Source: Saussurea involucrata (Eukaryota; Streptophyta; Magnoliopsida; Asterales; Asteraceae). Taken from it: 64,000 bases of DNA. Positions 1 to 9,942 of the stretch are shown here, in pieces. The position numbers were made by a program, and so were the translations under genes. The DNA is taken from the NCBI GenBank assembly GCA_033807775.1, contig CM066313.1:57447984-57511983 (forward strand), given 5' to 3'. Position 1 is the first letter of the stretch, and the number at the start of each line of letters is the position of its first letter. The notes beneath the pieces are model-generated. The model saw only the letters and a program-made list of their open reading frames with translations, was not told the DNA's origin and made no database searches.

Positions 1-1504
1 TTCAGAGCACTTGAAGAAACATGTAAGAGTCAAGCCGGCGGTCTAAAACGCAGACACGATGACCAGGAGGATCCTGATCACCGTGAGGGGGAGAAGCGAC
101 AACGTCTAACCGAGACCGCCTCCCTGATCCAGCCTGCAGCGACATCTGTGGTTCAATAGGAACCTCCAACTACGGCAACTTCAACAGAAACACCCGAAGC
201 CGAGTTGCCATTAGCACAGATGGTCGGTCATCAACATGGATATATCAGATGATGAAGCCCCAACGGTTGAAAAGCCCAAGGGTACAACACAAGAATTGGT
301 CGCACAAGAACCATCAGACATGCCGACGCTCACCATGATTGATATTGCATGTGAAACCAACCCGGAAACCGAAGACGCATGGTACGAAAAAGCTGCCAGA
401 GCCGTAAACTTCGAGGTAAACTTGGTGTTTCCCACTGATGAAGACGACAACGTTGATTACGAACAGTTTCTGCTTCAGAATTTCTATGGTACGCCTCCCG
501 TTCACTCGACTCAACACACTACGACTACAGATCAACCCGAAAGCATAAATGTAGAAATCCCGACATCTCCTCAGCAAACGACAGCTCCTGATCTTCCTCC
601 CCCTCCTCAGCAACAAAATCGTTGGGAGAAGATCACGGTCCTCATTCCTCATCTGGAGGAATCTCTGAAGAAGCTGTTTGTACACAGAATTCGCCCGATC
701 GAGCCGACCTTTTGCCTTGGCATCTACAGTTCTGAACCGGCACATCAACTCCGATATGTAGAAGCCATGAAGCGGTGTCTTCCGAGAGACCAGGTTCGAA
801 CTAAGCATAAGATCTCAGAAGTGCTAAAGATTTAGTCAAACCGAATTATGAAGATCGTCTTTCCCGTATTCACTGTTCGACGTGAAGACGGAAAAGAATG
901 GATTTTTTCTGAAGCTGACTTTAAGCATCTCCATCCGTTCGACCTCCTGGTTATTCTGAGAGACCTTCACACCATAACCATCCGACCGCTTGCTGTAACA
1001 AAGGCGCTCGAAGCGGTTCGTCGATTCCTCGTCCGTTCTATTATGATCTCTTATCTTACAAACTTTCAAATGGCAATCGAGAACCGAGCAAAGAAGGTAA
1101 ATCTGCTCAAACCGAATCTGAAAGCTCCTGAACTGTCGATGTATCCCGAGAACGCAATGCTGCTTCAACCAGAATTTGGGATCGTCTTCCTCAACGCTCA
1201 GAAAGAAAAGAAGTTTATGAGGTTCAGTCAGGTAGATCGATTTTGCGACGGCACTCTGCTCAAAGTTCAAGACGCTCTTCGGAAGATCATCAAACACGAA
1301 TCCGAAAATCCAAAGGTATCCTATGTGCCCAATCTGAATGAAAGAACTGCTCAGATTGCTTTGGATATGGTTGAAGAACGTCTCGACTACCGCCGCGCCA
1401 TCAGATTCTTCGAAGTTCATTTCGCACTTCGCAAACGCTATGTCTACAACTGGCAAGAGATCGAACGCGAACTCGAACTTCAAATCAAAGGGGGAGATTG
1501 TTAG
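1..1504 (+). pseudogene. Additional ORF (aORF) of a family-B Sirevirus-like copia element, C-terminal half, broken
   Basis: Only the 3' half lies in the window; the element extends to the left. The visible order matches the copy at 15574-16122 plus 24339-24561: a basic RQRL-type cluster (around 103-117), an acidic DISDDE motif just after the ATG at 236, a Pro/Gln-rich linker, then a conserved C-terminal domain from about 848 (FPVFTVRREDG ... EFGIVF ... LDYRRAIRFFEVHFALRKR). Breaks: TAG at 157-159, a frameshift near 220-236, and TAA at 833-835. The last codons read through the polypurine tract, and the stop TAG (1502-1504) lies inside the LTR. No signal peptide or membrane segment is visible. 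The function is unknown. The name env-like used for ORFs in this position is not supported here. Confidence 0.72.
1488..1498 (+). other. Polypurine tract of family B, inside aORF codons
   Basis: AAAGGGGGAGAT directly precedes the LTR start TGTTAGGG. This is the usual plus-strand primer position and matches the Sirevirus-type polypurine tract. It is also read as codons for Lys-Gly-Gly-Asp of the aORF. Confidence 0.8.
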
Positions 1505-1777
1505 GGTAGAATTTATGTTGATTTTAAGTTCAAGGGTTTATTTTGTATTTGTTTAAACTTAGTCCATAGTGAACGGGCCGTGGGCTTGTTAACCACGGGC
1601 CCGTAGTATATAATGTTGTATTAGCCTAGAAAATTAGGTTAATCATCTCATTTGCTTTCCTACTCGTATTGTAAACACTCTGATTGAAAGCATAATACAG
1701 GGATGACCAGTTGAAATCATTGTTCTTATTGCTTATTATTTCGATTTCATATTTGTTGCACGGATCTGGATTCAACA
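1499..1777 (+). repeat. Family-B LTR, copy 1
   Basis: About 279 bp, starting TGTTAGGG and ending TTCAACA (TG...CA). It aligns with 6889-7168 and 24547-24799. An inverted repeat of GGGCC(G/A)TGGGC and CCACGGGCCC type (about 1574-1603) sits just upstream of a TATATAA box at 1607-1613. Left of it is a polypurine tract, as for a 3' LTR. Right of it is a gag leader, as for a 5' LTR, so it is shared by two internal regions. No tRNA-iMet primer site (TGGTATCAGAGC) follows. Confidence 0.82.
1607..1613 (+). promoter_or_regulatory. TATA box of family-B LTR
   Basis: TATATAA directly downstream of the GGGCC/GGCCC inverted repeat. The same place in copy 3 has TATATAA (about 24631) and in copy 2 TATTTAAA. 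It is a likely start-site determinant of the element transcript. Confidence 0.55.
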
Positions 1778-2070
1778 ATTGATTCCATCCGGTATCTTTA
1801 GTCCATCCGGTAATCTTGGTTATCCGGACAACTCAAGCTATCCGGACTCTCTAATCTATCCGGACAACTCTGCATTTTTGAACTGTTTTTCATAATTCTG
1901 GTCCGGACACTTCCAGATCAGATTACTTATTTGGATTTCTTTCCAGTAAGCTAAGTTATTGTCTGACCACTCATAGAACCTGCGTTAGGACTCCACTCTT
2001 AGTGCCTTGCGTTAGGTATTACACTTTGAATCTATCTACACGTCTGACGATCACTCCGTTGCAACCGAAG
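1778..2070 (+). other. Leader of element B1 without a recognisable primer-binding site
   Basis: Non-coding stretch between LTR and gag ATG. It carries at least five ATCCGG or GTCCGG motifs between 1788 and 1915. The TGGTATCAGAGC primer-binding site seen in elements A, C3 and D is absent, so it was deleted, has decayed, or this family uses another primer. Confidence 0.5.
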
Positions 2071-3849
2071 ATGTCTACTTCTCGTGATGCTCTCGCGATT
2101 GGCACGGACACCAAGCCACCATGTCTCTACCCGAATGAGTACAATCAATGGCGAGATAGGTTTATGATCTTCATAGAGTCCAAGGATAACTATGAGTACA
2201 TCAAGGGAGCCCTGGATAATGGCCCGATTGACCCACCGATGAAGGTAATAGCTGCAACAGCAACTACAGACGCTCGACGTGAGAAGAAGACTCTTGCTGA
2301 GATGACAGAATATGAAAGAGGCATGACTGAAGGAGAAAAGCATGCAAAGAGATATCTGATACAAGCCCTTCCTAATTCTATCTACACTGCCATAGACAGT
2401 TACAAAGACACGGCTAAGGGCATGTGGGACCAAGTAGCCAAAATGATGCGAGGGAGCGTTGTAGCAAATCAGCTAAAGATAAATAGTGTGATAACCAAGT
2501 TCGATGGGTTCAAGCAGCGCAACGGTGAATCTCTTACCCAGACCTATGAACGTTTTTGTCTACTCCTCAATGAACTGAACAAGAATAAAATTGTTCGTTC
2601 CAATACTGAGAATGCACTAAAGTTCCTCAACAACTTGCTACCCGAATGGAAAGTGTATGCTTCTCATGTCAAGCACAACAACTTGATAGAGAACATCAGC
2701 ATCAATGAACTGTACGAGACACTTCTCCAAGACGAAGATGAGGTGAATGAGCTTCTGGGAGAGAAGAAGAATGAGCCGAAACCATCTGCTGATCCGATTG
2801 CCCTAATGACTTTCAAACTAGGGAAATCTTCAAGCAGTCAATCCAGACGCGGTCCAAAGCTTAGCTCTTCCGAGTCAGAACCTAAGGACGAGAAAGATGG
2901 TGATGATGATGATGATGAAGCATCAGAATTAATGAAAGCTATTGCCCTCCTAACTAAATCCTTTCAACAACAAAAGTTCTACAAGAAACCGTCTTCCAAT
3001 AGTCAATGCTACTCCACCTCCTCCAATAAGCGTCACGACTATAAGGATCGGTATGAAGGAAAGAAGAAGGTAGAAGAGCAAGATAGATCTGAGAAGAAGG
3101 AAAAGACAGAGAAAAGTGACCGGAAGAAGATAGATGAACCTGTGAAATGCTACAACTGCGGGAAACTCGGTCACTTTGCTAAAGACTGCCGTCAACCCAC
3201 TGTGAAGAACTCTCATTATTATGAGGCCAAACTTGCACTGGCCAGACAGAAGGAGGCTGGGGAGGTAATGTTCGCTGAAAATGAGTACTGGCTAGGCAGA
3301 TCTGATGATGAGGAAGAGTATGAAGGTGCTGATGCCTTCATGGGATATCAATCGTCTACTGATGAAGACAAGGCAAAAGCAAATCAGGTATGTGAATCTT
3401 GCCTACAAAACTTCATACTTCAATTGCAAACCATCACTGAAAAGGCAAACTCCCTCATGGCCACAAATGCAGAACAAAAGCTTGAAATTAGCTCAATAAC
3501 TGAAAAGCTTAATGTTCAAATGAAATTAACTGAGAAGTATAAGTCTGAAAATGCTGATTTAAAAGATCGATGCAAAATCCTTTCATTAGCACCTAAAGAC
3601 TTAAGGGCCAGAATATCTGAACTTCAGCTACAGCTTGAACAGTGCTTGAATGAGAAAGAAGACATTACTTATCAATGCTCTTCTCTTCAAATTCAACACA
3701 ATGAGTATGTAGCTAAAATTATAAACCTTGAAACCAAACTCCACAAAAGGGGCCAAACTGATCAAACCATTTTCTTGAACAAACCTAAAGAGTTCACATA
3801 CTTTAACAAAGAGTGGGGAATCGGATATGATAACCCACACTATTTATAA
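2071..3849 (+). pseudogene. gag of element B1, N-terminal two thirds
   Basis: Capsid-like polyprotein of a Ty1/copia element. The ATG at 2071 is preferred over the upstream in-frame start because the family similarity begins there (YPNEYNQWRDRF, the usual copia gag N-terminus). A gag helical domain spans about residues 20-230, followed by a Lys/Glu/Asp-rich linker with a run of five Asp codons near 2901-2915, and one CCHC zinc knuckle CYNCGKLGHFAKDC near 3148-3190. A long predicted coiled coil (LQTITEKANSL ... LETKLHKRG) follows. A one-base frameshift near 3830-3849 separates this part from the rest of gag. The zinc knuckle implies RNA binding and packaging, as in the family. Confidence 0.82.
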
Positions 3850-5794
3850 AAAGGGAAGATGGCATGTACCCACTCTGTATGACTTTGCATGTTATGGTTT
3901 AGATAAAAAGTATCCGGAATATGCAATTAAATGGACTGGTCCTCTTGAACCAGAAAAGGAGGAGGAAACCGAGGAATACAAGCGCACACACAAACGAGGA
4001 ATTCAACTTCCATTTTGCTATGAATCTTTAAACTATTCGTACCAAAAGAACAAAAAGTACCTTTCCAATGACTACTTCGACCCCTACAAGGTAGCAACAC
4101 CCAAGGATTCCTCCAAGAAGGATGAGGATGTAGCACCAGTAGCCAAGACCGAGACCGAGACGGATGAGTTTAAACTGTATGTTCCACCTATCATCTTGGA
4201 AGCAAAGATAGTCGAGTTGGAGGAGTCACTTGAAAAGGAAAGGTTGGTTTTTCAAAATGAGAAGAACGAGTTAATTAAGGATCTTGAGAAACTCAAATCT
4301 GAGAAAACCGATGGTATGTCAAGTGAGGAAAAGGATAAATTTCAGTGGGAAATCAATACGCTTTCATCAAAATTGTCTGAAATGACAAGAGAAACGATGA
4401 AAGAGCACCTGAGAAGTGTTCAACTCCAAGAACAGATTGACCTTCTCCAAGCTCAAAAACAGAATTCCCCTGATCTTTCTTCCAACTTATCTGACACATC
4501 ATCGTGTAAAGCTTTCATTGGAAATATCTCTTCTCAAGAAAGTAACGTTTCTCAAGACGACTGTGTTAAGAGGAATTTAGACTCTGATTTTTCAAAAGCT
4601 TCCGCACCAGATTCCCCAAAACACACAAGCACAAAGAGTTCCTCGCCTTCCACACCTGATCCCATTCCGGATATTCCCAAGATAGATTTTTCAGAGTATA
4701 TGAACTCCGAAGGTAACAGTGAGGAATAGCTTGATTCGTTTCCCTTTGACAAACCTCTTCCAAGTCACACTGATTTTCTATCAACCGTGATTGATCATCC
4801 GGTTAACTCCTTAAAAGAGAGCGGTCCTCAAACAAAGTCCCCAGCTGTGATCAAGATTTCCCAGTCTAAACCAACCTCAAAACCCGTTTCTAAAAAGAAA
4901 TCACAGCCAAAGGCAGAAACCGGACCATTGACTGCCAATCTTACTATTTCTCCAAGTCAACCTGATTTTTTGTCTCCAGTGGTTAATCGTCCGGTCAATT
5001 TTCTAAAGGGCGACTGTTCACAATCCAAGACTCCGGCTGTGAACAAGATTCTTAAAAATGCTTCAAATGTTCAAAAACAATCACAGCCGAAGCAAAAGAC
5101 CGAACAATCGCCCACAAAGACCCCTGTTTCCTTAAAAGTCACTGATCATTATGTCCCTGCTGTTTCAGATAAAAATCGTCGCGCACATAAAGAAAAACCA
5201 AAGTGGCTAAAGAGGGACTCTGTCAAGAAGGATGCGTCAAAGTTTTCCCCACCTGTTTTCAATTCTAGGATAGACAAAGACAATAATGCTTGGAATAATT
5301 GGAACTATTTTGATGTTTCTTTTCCTGTTAAAGTCAATTCTCTTCATCAATTGATTCAGTTATCGCATGATTGTCTATGTTGCTCTAATTGTGGTTGGAA
5401 TAATTTTGATGACATTCATAATAATGCTTGGTATGCGCCTTACTTTGTTGAAAACCTATTCCATAAGCGCAAACCCCATAATAAAAGGCAACAACATCAT
5501 GTTAAACAGGGTTTCAAACAAACGGTTAAACCACAGCGGGAGACCCGACCCATTCCTACACGGGCTTCTCCTACTGAAGTTAAACCGGCACCCAGGTGGA
5601 AATCTGCCCCAAAATCTGTTCCTCCAAAAGGTGCACATTCTGCACCCAAAAGGAAACAAGTGCCAAAACCAGTTCCCTCCAACGATGCGAAATCTGCACC
5701 TCAAGGGAAGGCTATGTCAAAGCAAATTTCCCCAGTCAGTGCCAACTCTAACCCCCAAGGACCCAAACAAATTTGGGTACCTAAACGTCACTAA
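3827..5794 (+). pseudogene. gag of element B1, C-terminal extension
   Basis: Continues the preceding gag in the neighbouring frame. It begins with WHVPTLYDFACYGLDKKYPEYAIKW-like sequence (from about 3860), then a charged coiled coil (IVELEESLEKERL), a Ser/Thr/Pro tail, an in-frame TAG at 4727-4729, then a basic Pro/Lys-rich segment. A Cys cluster HDCLCCSNCGW (about 5364-5400) is conserved in the second copy. It ends VPKRH-stop at 5792-5794, just before protease. The TAG at 4727 is shared with copy B2 (7403-7405). A gag longer than 1200 codons is unusual for copia. Confidence 0.7.
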
Positions 5795-5807
5795 TCTTGT
5801 TTTACAG
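5792..5807 (+). promoter_or_regulatory. Candidate 3' splice site at the gag/protease boundary (B1)
   Basis: The gag stop TAA lies in CACTAATC, a match to the plant branch-point consensus CTRAY. It is followed by a T-rich stretch and ACAG; the next base starts the protease reading frame. The spacer from TAA to AG is 16 nt. Four other boundaries in this window have the same layout. Confidence 0.45.
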
Positions 5808-5897
5808 AACGGTCATATGTGGTACTTAGACACTGGATGCTCCACACACATGACCGCAAGGAGGGAGCTGCTCACGATCTACAAGGAAACACATTAA
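5808..5897 (+). pseudogene. Protease fragment of element B1; the rest of pol is deleted
   Basis: Reads NGHMWYLDTGCSTHMTARRE, the aspartic protease active site (D-T-G) of Ty1/copia, then stops at TAA. Everything from here to the region after RNase H is missing compared with copy B2 (8197-11675). Element B1 therefore has a deletion of roughly 3.4 kb and cannot code for integrase or reverse transcriptase. Confidence 0.8.
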
Positions 5898-6508
5898 GAA
5901 GACGTGAGATTTTTCTATACCTATGCTTTCACAAGCTTCTCATGTGTTTAGGGGGAGCATGATCATCTATCAGGTATGTTATTCTACTATTGAGGGGGAG
6001 CATCACACATAATTTTTTTAAAAATGCTGAAAAGTTATTTTTATGTGTGTGGATACTCCCGTGTGCACTTCACTCTACGCGCACATTCTGAGGGGGAGCT
6101 AAGCCATCCCCATGCTCAGTTTGAGGGGGAGCGAGAGAAGGGTCATTTTTAAATCCAAACTGTCCTATTTTGGCAAACTCTACAAGGCCAGAGCAATTTT
6201 TGTGCACATCCCAGAGTATCCGGACAGTCCTATTTTGTTCGGAATGCTCACCTTTATCCGGAATCTATCCTGCCATCCGGAAATGGTAGTTGTCCGGACA
6301 CCTTTTGTCCGGATACAATGGTTTGTCCGGAAACTGTTGTTTTTCCAATATGTTGTCCGGACACCTCTGTGTTTGTCAGTTCAGTCCCTGTTTCCTTACT
6401 ACCCGTCCTCGATCTGTCTCAGATTGAGTCATTCAACGCAAAGGTACGCGCCTACACTTGTTCTTCTGATTAAGTTCCTAACAGTGTGCCATTTTGACAG
6501 ATTTATAC
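5898..6508 (+). other. Post-pol spacer of B1 with repeated polypurine tracts and TCCGG motifs
   Basis: No coding sequence. It holds four (T/G)AGGGGGAG(C) tracts (about 5949, 5991, 6089, 6122), a CACACATAA ... TTATGTGTG-type inverted repeat between tracts two and three (about 6004-6050), and about eight TCCGG(A) motifs between 6205 and 6365. Near the end an AAG|GTACGC donor-like site (6444) and a TTTGACAG acceptor-like site (ending 6500) frame a short 57-nt segment with a CTAAC branch-point match, just before the aORF ATG. Confidence 0.6.
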
Positions 6509-6894
6509 ATGGCGGAACAACAAAATCCGGAAGACCAATTTCCTCAGGAGGAGGAAATCATCGACGAAGTTGCAGATGCTGACTTGGTTGATCCTGACCA
6601 TGGCATCGAGTTGGAGGCCAACAATCATTACTTGGACCCGGCGCTGTTCAGACCTAACCCGCAACATCAGGTCATTCTAGACATTATGATGCGCCATCCT
6701 ATCCGCGAGGCACTCACTCGCACCGCCGATGTACCACTGCTCAGACTGCTTTGGATATGGTTGAAGAACGTCTCGACTACCGCCGCGCCATCAGATTCTT
6801 TGAGGTTCACTTCGCGTTGCGCAAACGATACGTATTCAACTGGCAAGAGATAGAGCGCGAACTCGAACTTCAAATCAAAGGGGGAGATTGTTAG
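6509..6894 (+). pseudogene. aORF of element B1, internally deleted
   Basis: Starts at ATG 6509 (MAEQQNPEDQFPQEEE) with the same acidic N-terminus as copy B2 (13277). It runs to about residue 78 (TRTADVPLLR), then jumps straight to the C-terminal LDYRRAIRFFEVHF region in another frame. The junction lies near 6738-6748, where CTGCTCAGA occurs in both parental contexts (compare 1346-1356), so deletion by microhomology is likely. More than 2 kb of aORF is missing. The final codons again run through the polypurine tract, and the TAG stop (6892-6894) is in the LTR. Confidence 0.75.
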
Positions 6895-7168
6895 GGTGAA
6901 ATTTATGTTGATTTTAAGTTCAAGGGTTTGAATTGTAATTGTTTAAACTTAGTCCATTGTGAACGGGCCGTGGGCTTGTTACCACGGGCCCAGCGTATTT
7001 AAAGTGCAATTAGCTTAGAAAATTAGCCAGTTGTCTCATTTAGCTTTTCTGCTTTACACTGTAATTCTCTCTAAATCAATAGCTAAGTGGGCAGCCTTTG
7101 TGAATCATATCAACTGTTCTTATTTGCTTATTCACAAACTTAATTGTTGCACGGATCTGGATTCTACA
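6889..7168 (+). repeat. Family-B LTR, copy 2
   Basis: 280 bp, TGTTAGGGTG ... ATTCTACA, preceded by the polypurine tract AAAGGGGGAGAT. It is clearly homologous to copy 1 but with many substitutions and small indels, so the two are not a recently inserted pair. Directly after the LTR the sequence enters the middle of a gag gene, so primer site, leader and N-terminal gag of the next internal region are gone. Confidence 0.82.
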
Positions 7169-8182
7169 GATACATCCTCATGTAAAGGTTTCATTGGAAA
7201 AATCTCTTTACAAGACGGTAAAGAGTCTCAAGATAAGTGTGGTTTAAGGAATTTAAACTCTGACTTTTTCCTAGCTTCCGCACCGAATTCCCCGAAACAT
7301 ACAGATACAAAGTGTTCCTCACCTCCCTCAACCAGTCCAAGTCCAGTGATTCCGTATATAGATTTTTCAGAATTTATGAATTCCGAGGGTAATTCTGATG
7401 AATAGTTTGAATCGTTCCCCTTCGACAAACCTCTTCCAAGTCATACCGACTTTCTTTCACCAGTTGTTAATCGACCGGTCAATTTTCAAAAAGGCGAATG
7501 TTCCAAACCAAAGACCCCGACTGTGATTAAGGTTTCTAAAACTGAGTCACATTCTCAAAAACAATCACAGCCGAGGCAAAAGACCGGTCGATCAACTGAT
7601 AGAAACCCTATTTCCTCAAAATCCACTGACCATGCCGTCAATGTTGTTTCAGATAAAACCGGTCGCGCTAAACAGGACAAACAAAAGTGGCTAGCTAAGG
7701 AATCTATCAAGAAAGAGGTGTCGAAGTCATTTAATATTGTCTTCTATCCTAGAATGAACATGCATGATTGTGCTTTGAACCATAAGAATGATTTTGTTGA
7801 ACAAGATGTTAATTTTCCGATTAAACTTTATTCTATTCAGCAATTAATTCAGTTATCGCATGATTGCCTGTGTTGTTCTAGTTATGGTTGGAATGACTTC
7901 GATGACATTAGAAATTCAACTGATTGGTTTGGGTCTTATCATGTTTATAACTCCGCACCCAAATGCAAACCCCGTAAAAACAAATGGAAACAACATACAA
8001 AACGGGGTTCCCAATAAGAGGTTAAACGCAAGCAAGAAAGGAAACCCATTTCAAAACGGGTTCCTCCTACTGAGGTTAAACCTACACCCAAGAGGAAACC
8101 TGCCTCAAAACAGGTTCCTCCGACAGGTGTAAAACCTAACCCTCCAGGACCCATTTTCAAATGGGTACCTAAAGTCCGCTAA
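7169..8182 (+). pseudogene. gag C-terminal part of element B2
   Basis: Begins at the equivalent of position 4496 in B1 (TSSCKGFIGKISLQ). It has the same Ser/Thr/Pro tail, an in-frame TAG at 7403-7405 at exactly the B1 position, the basic Lys/Gln-rich segment, and the conserved LIQLSHDCLCC motif (about 7842-7874). A frameshift near 8016 follows, and it ends VPKVR-stop at 8180-8182. The zinc knuckle and capsid part are missing because the 5' part was deleted up to the LTR. Confidence 0.72.
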
Positions 8183-8196
8183 ACTTGTTTTTGCAG
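8180..8196 (+). promoter_or_regulatory. Candidate 3' splice site at the gag/protease boundary (B2)
   Basis: CGCTAAACTTG then a T-run and TTGCAG; spacer 17 nt from the gag TAA to AG. The protease frame (DGHMWYLDSGC) starts directly after AG. The spacer is one base longer than in B1, so the gag-to-pol frame relation differs between the copies. Confidence 0.45.
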
Positions 8197-9942
8197 GACG
8201 GTCACATGTGGTACTTAGATTCTGGATGCTCCAAGCACATGACCGGAAGGAGGGAGCTGCTCACGAATTACAAGAAACAATATTGCGGAGACGTGAGATT
8301 CGGAAACGATGATAAGGCGCTGATTTTGGGCTACGGCGACATTGTCCAAGACAAGATCACCATAAAGAAAGTTTCATACGTTGCGGGATTGGGACACAAC
8401 TTGTTCAACATCGGCCAATTATGCGATAAAGATATCGAGGTCAGATTCAAAGCAAAAAGGTGTAGCATCCTCACTGACGCCGGAACGGAGCTACTGATTG
8501 GAACACAAAAGGCCAACCTCTACACCATCGACCTTGCAGCCCTGAAGACAAATAATTCTGTCTGCCTGATGTCAAAGGCCAATTCCCAACAAGTGTGGAT
8601 TTGGCATCGACGTCTCTCACACCTGAACTTCAAGAGTATCAATAAACTGGTGCTTGGCGGACACGTGAAAGGCATGCCCGACCTTCAATTCATGAAGGAC
8701 CGACTCTGCAGGGCATGCGAAATGGGAAAGATGAAGCGAGCGATGCACAAGCCGAAGGCCGCTCCGAGCACGTCCCGGTCCCTCAAACTTATTCATATGG
8801 ATCTGTATGGACCAATGCGTGTTCAGAGCATCAACAAACGCAAGTACATCCTGGTGATGGTGGATGATTTCTCACGCTATACTTGGGTCAAGGTTCTATG
8901 GTCGAAGGACGAAACCCCGGAGCTGATTATCAACCACTTGAAGACTATACAACTGAACCTTCGACAGCAAGTTCAAACCATCAGGACCGATATTGGGACG
9001 GAGTTTAAAAATCAAACGGTGAACGAATACCTGACTTCAGTCGGTATCTCACAAACCTTCTCGGCCACACGCACTCCTCAACAAAATAGAGTGGTGGAAA
9101 GACGCAACCGTACCCTCGTCGAAGCCGCTCGCACGATGCTGTCACAGTCTAAGTTGCCTTTATTTCTCTGGGTCGAAGCGGTGTCAACTGCATGCTACAC
9201 GCAAAACCGCTCCATTATCAACAAGCGGTTCAACAAGACGCCGTACGAGATCATGAACAACCGCGTTCTGAACATCAAGTATTTCCACGCGTTCAAATGC
9301 ACGTGCTACGTCCTCAATGACAAAGATGATCTCGGCAAATTCAGTTCGAAGGCAGATGAAGGAGTTTTTATAGGATACTCCGTGCAGGTTAAGGCGTATC
9401 GCGTTTACAACAAACAGACCAAAACCGTTACTCAGAGTGTAAACGTGACATTCGACGAATCTGTAGATTTGGCTTCTGAACATATCAGTTTAGAACCCGG
9501 TTTAACTGGTGTGCTAGCTTCCGAACTTTCATGTTCGGGATCTGCACAAACGACAGTAAATCCGAATCACGCATCTACGTCGAATGCTCATCTTTCTGAT
9601 TTAGATTTACTGTTTCAATACTTTTATGATGATATGTTTAATGCTTCTACCCCTCGTGTCTCAGCGCTACCAGGACATGAAACTGCTCAAATCGAGGATT
9701 CAGCGAATCTCTTCGGTCCGCCACCCTCGACTAGCACTCCCATACTCACTGTGGAGACACCTCAACCATCATCATCAACATCATCTGATACAACCATCCC
9801 CTCGGAGGATCCAGTTCAAAACCCGGAGATCACTCCTGAAGATTCGTCCTCAACTTCACTCGTAAATCAACCTATGCTTTCCTCGGAACCAGAAGTTGCT
9901 CAACCTTCGACGAATCCAATAAAGTCTCCTTCGAGAAACTAG
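8197..9942 (+). pseudogene. pol of element B2: protease, GAG-pre-integrase and integrase
   Basis: One open frame of about 580 codons. It contains the protease active site LDSGC near 8217, the pre-integrase HRRLSHLNFKS ... CRACEMGK zinc-binding region (about 8607-8730), and an integrase core with its first Asp in HMDLYGPM (about 8794), second in RTDIGTEFKN (about 8982) and the Glu in TPQQNRVVERRNRTLVEAA (about 9070-9130). These are the Ty1/copia D,D-35-E residues. The core motif reads R-T-D-I-G where the family usually has R-S-D-N-G, and Q-N-R-V where Q-N-G-V is usual, so activity is doubtful. The frame ends at TAG 9940-9942 in the linker to reverse transcriptase. Confidence 0.88.

Noticed and set aside
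314..808. 164-codon minus-strand frame
   Set aside because: It lies opposite the coding linker of the aORF and has no motif.
836..1483. 215-codon minus-strand open frame opposite the aORF
   Set aside because: It mirrors the plus-strand aORF, which has homologues in F; the antisense protein has no recognisable motif.
1..1504. Envelope-type protein in the additional ORF
   Set aside because: No signal peptide, membrane segment or Cys-rich ectodomain is visible; basic clusters and coiled coils dominate.
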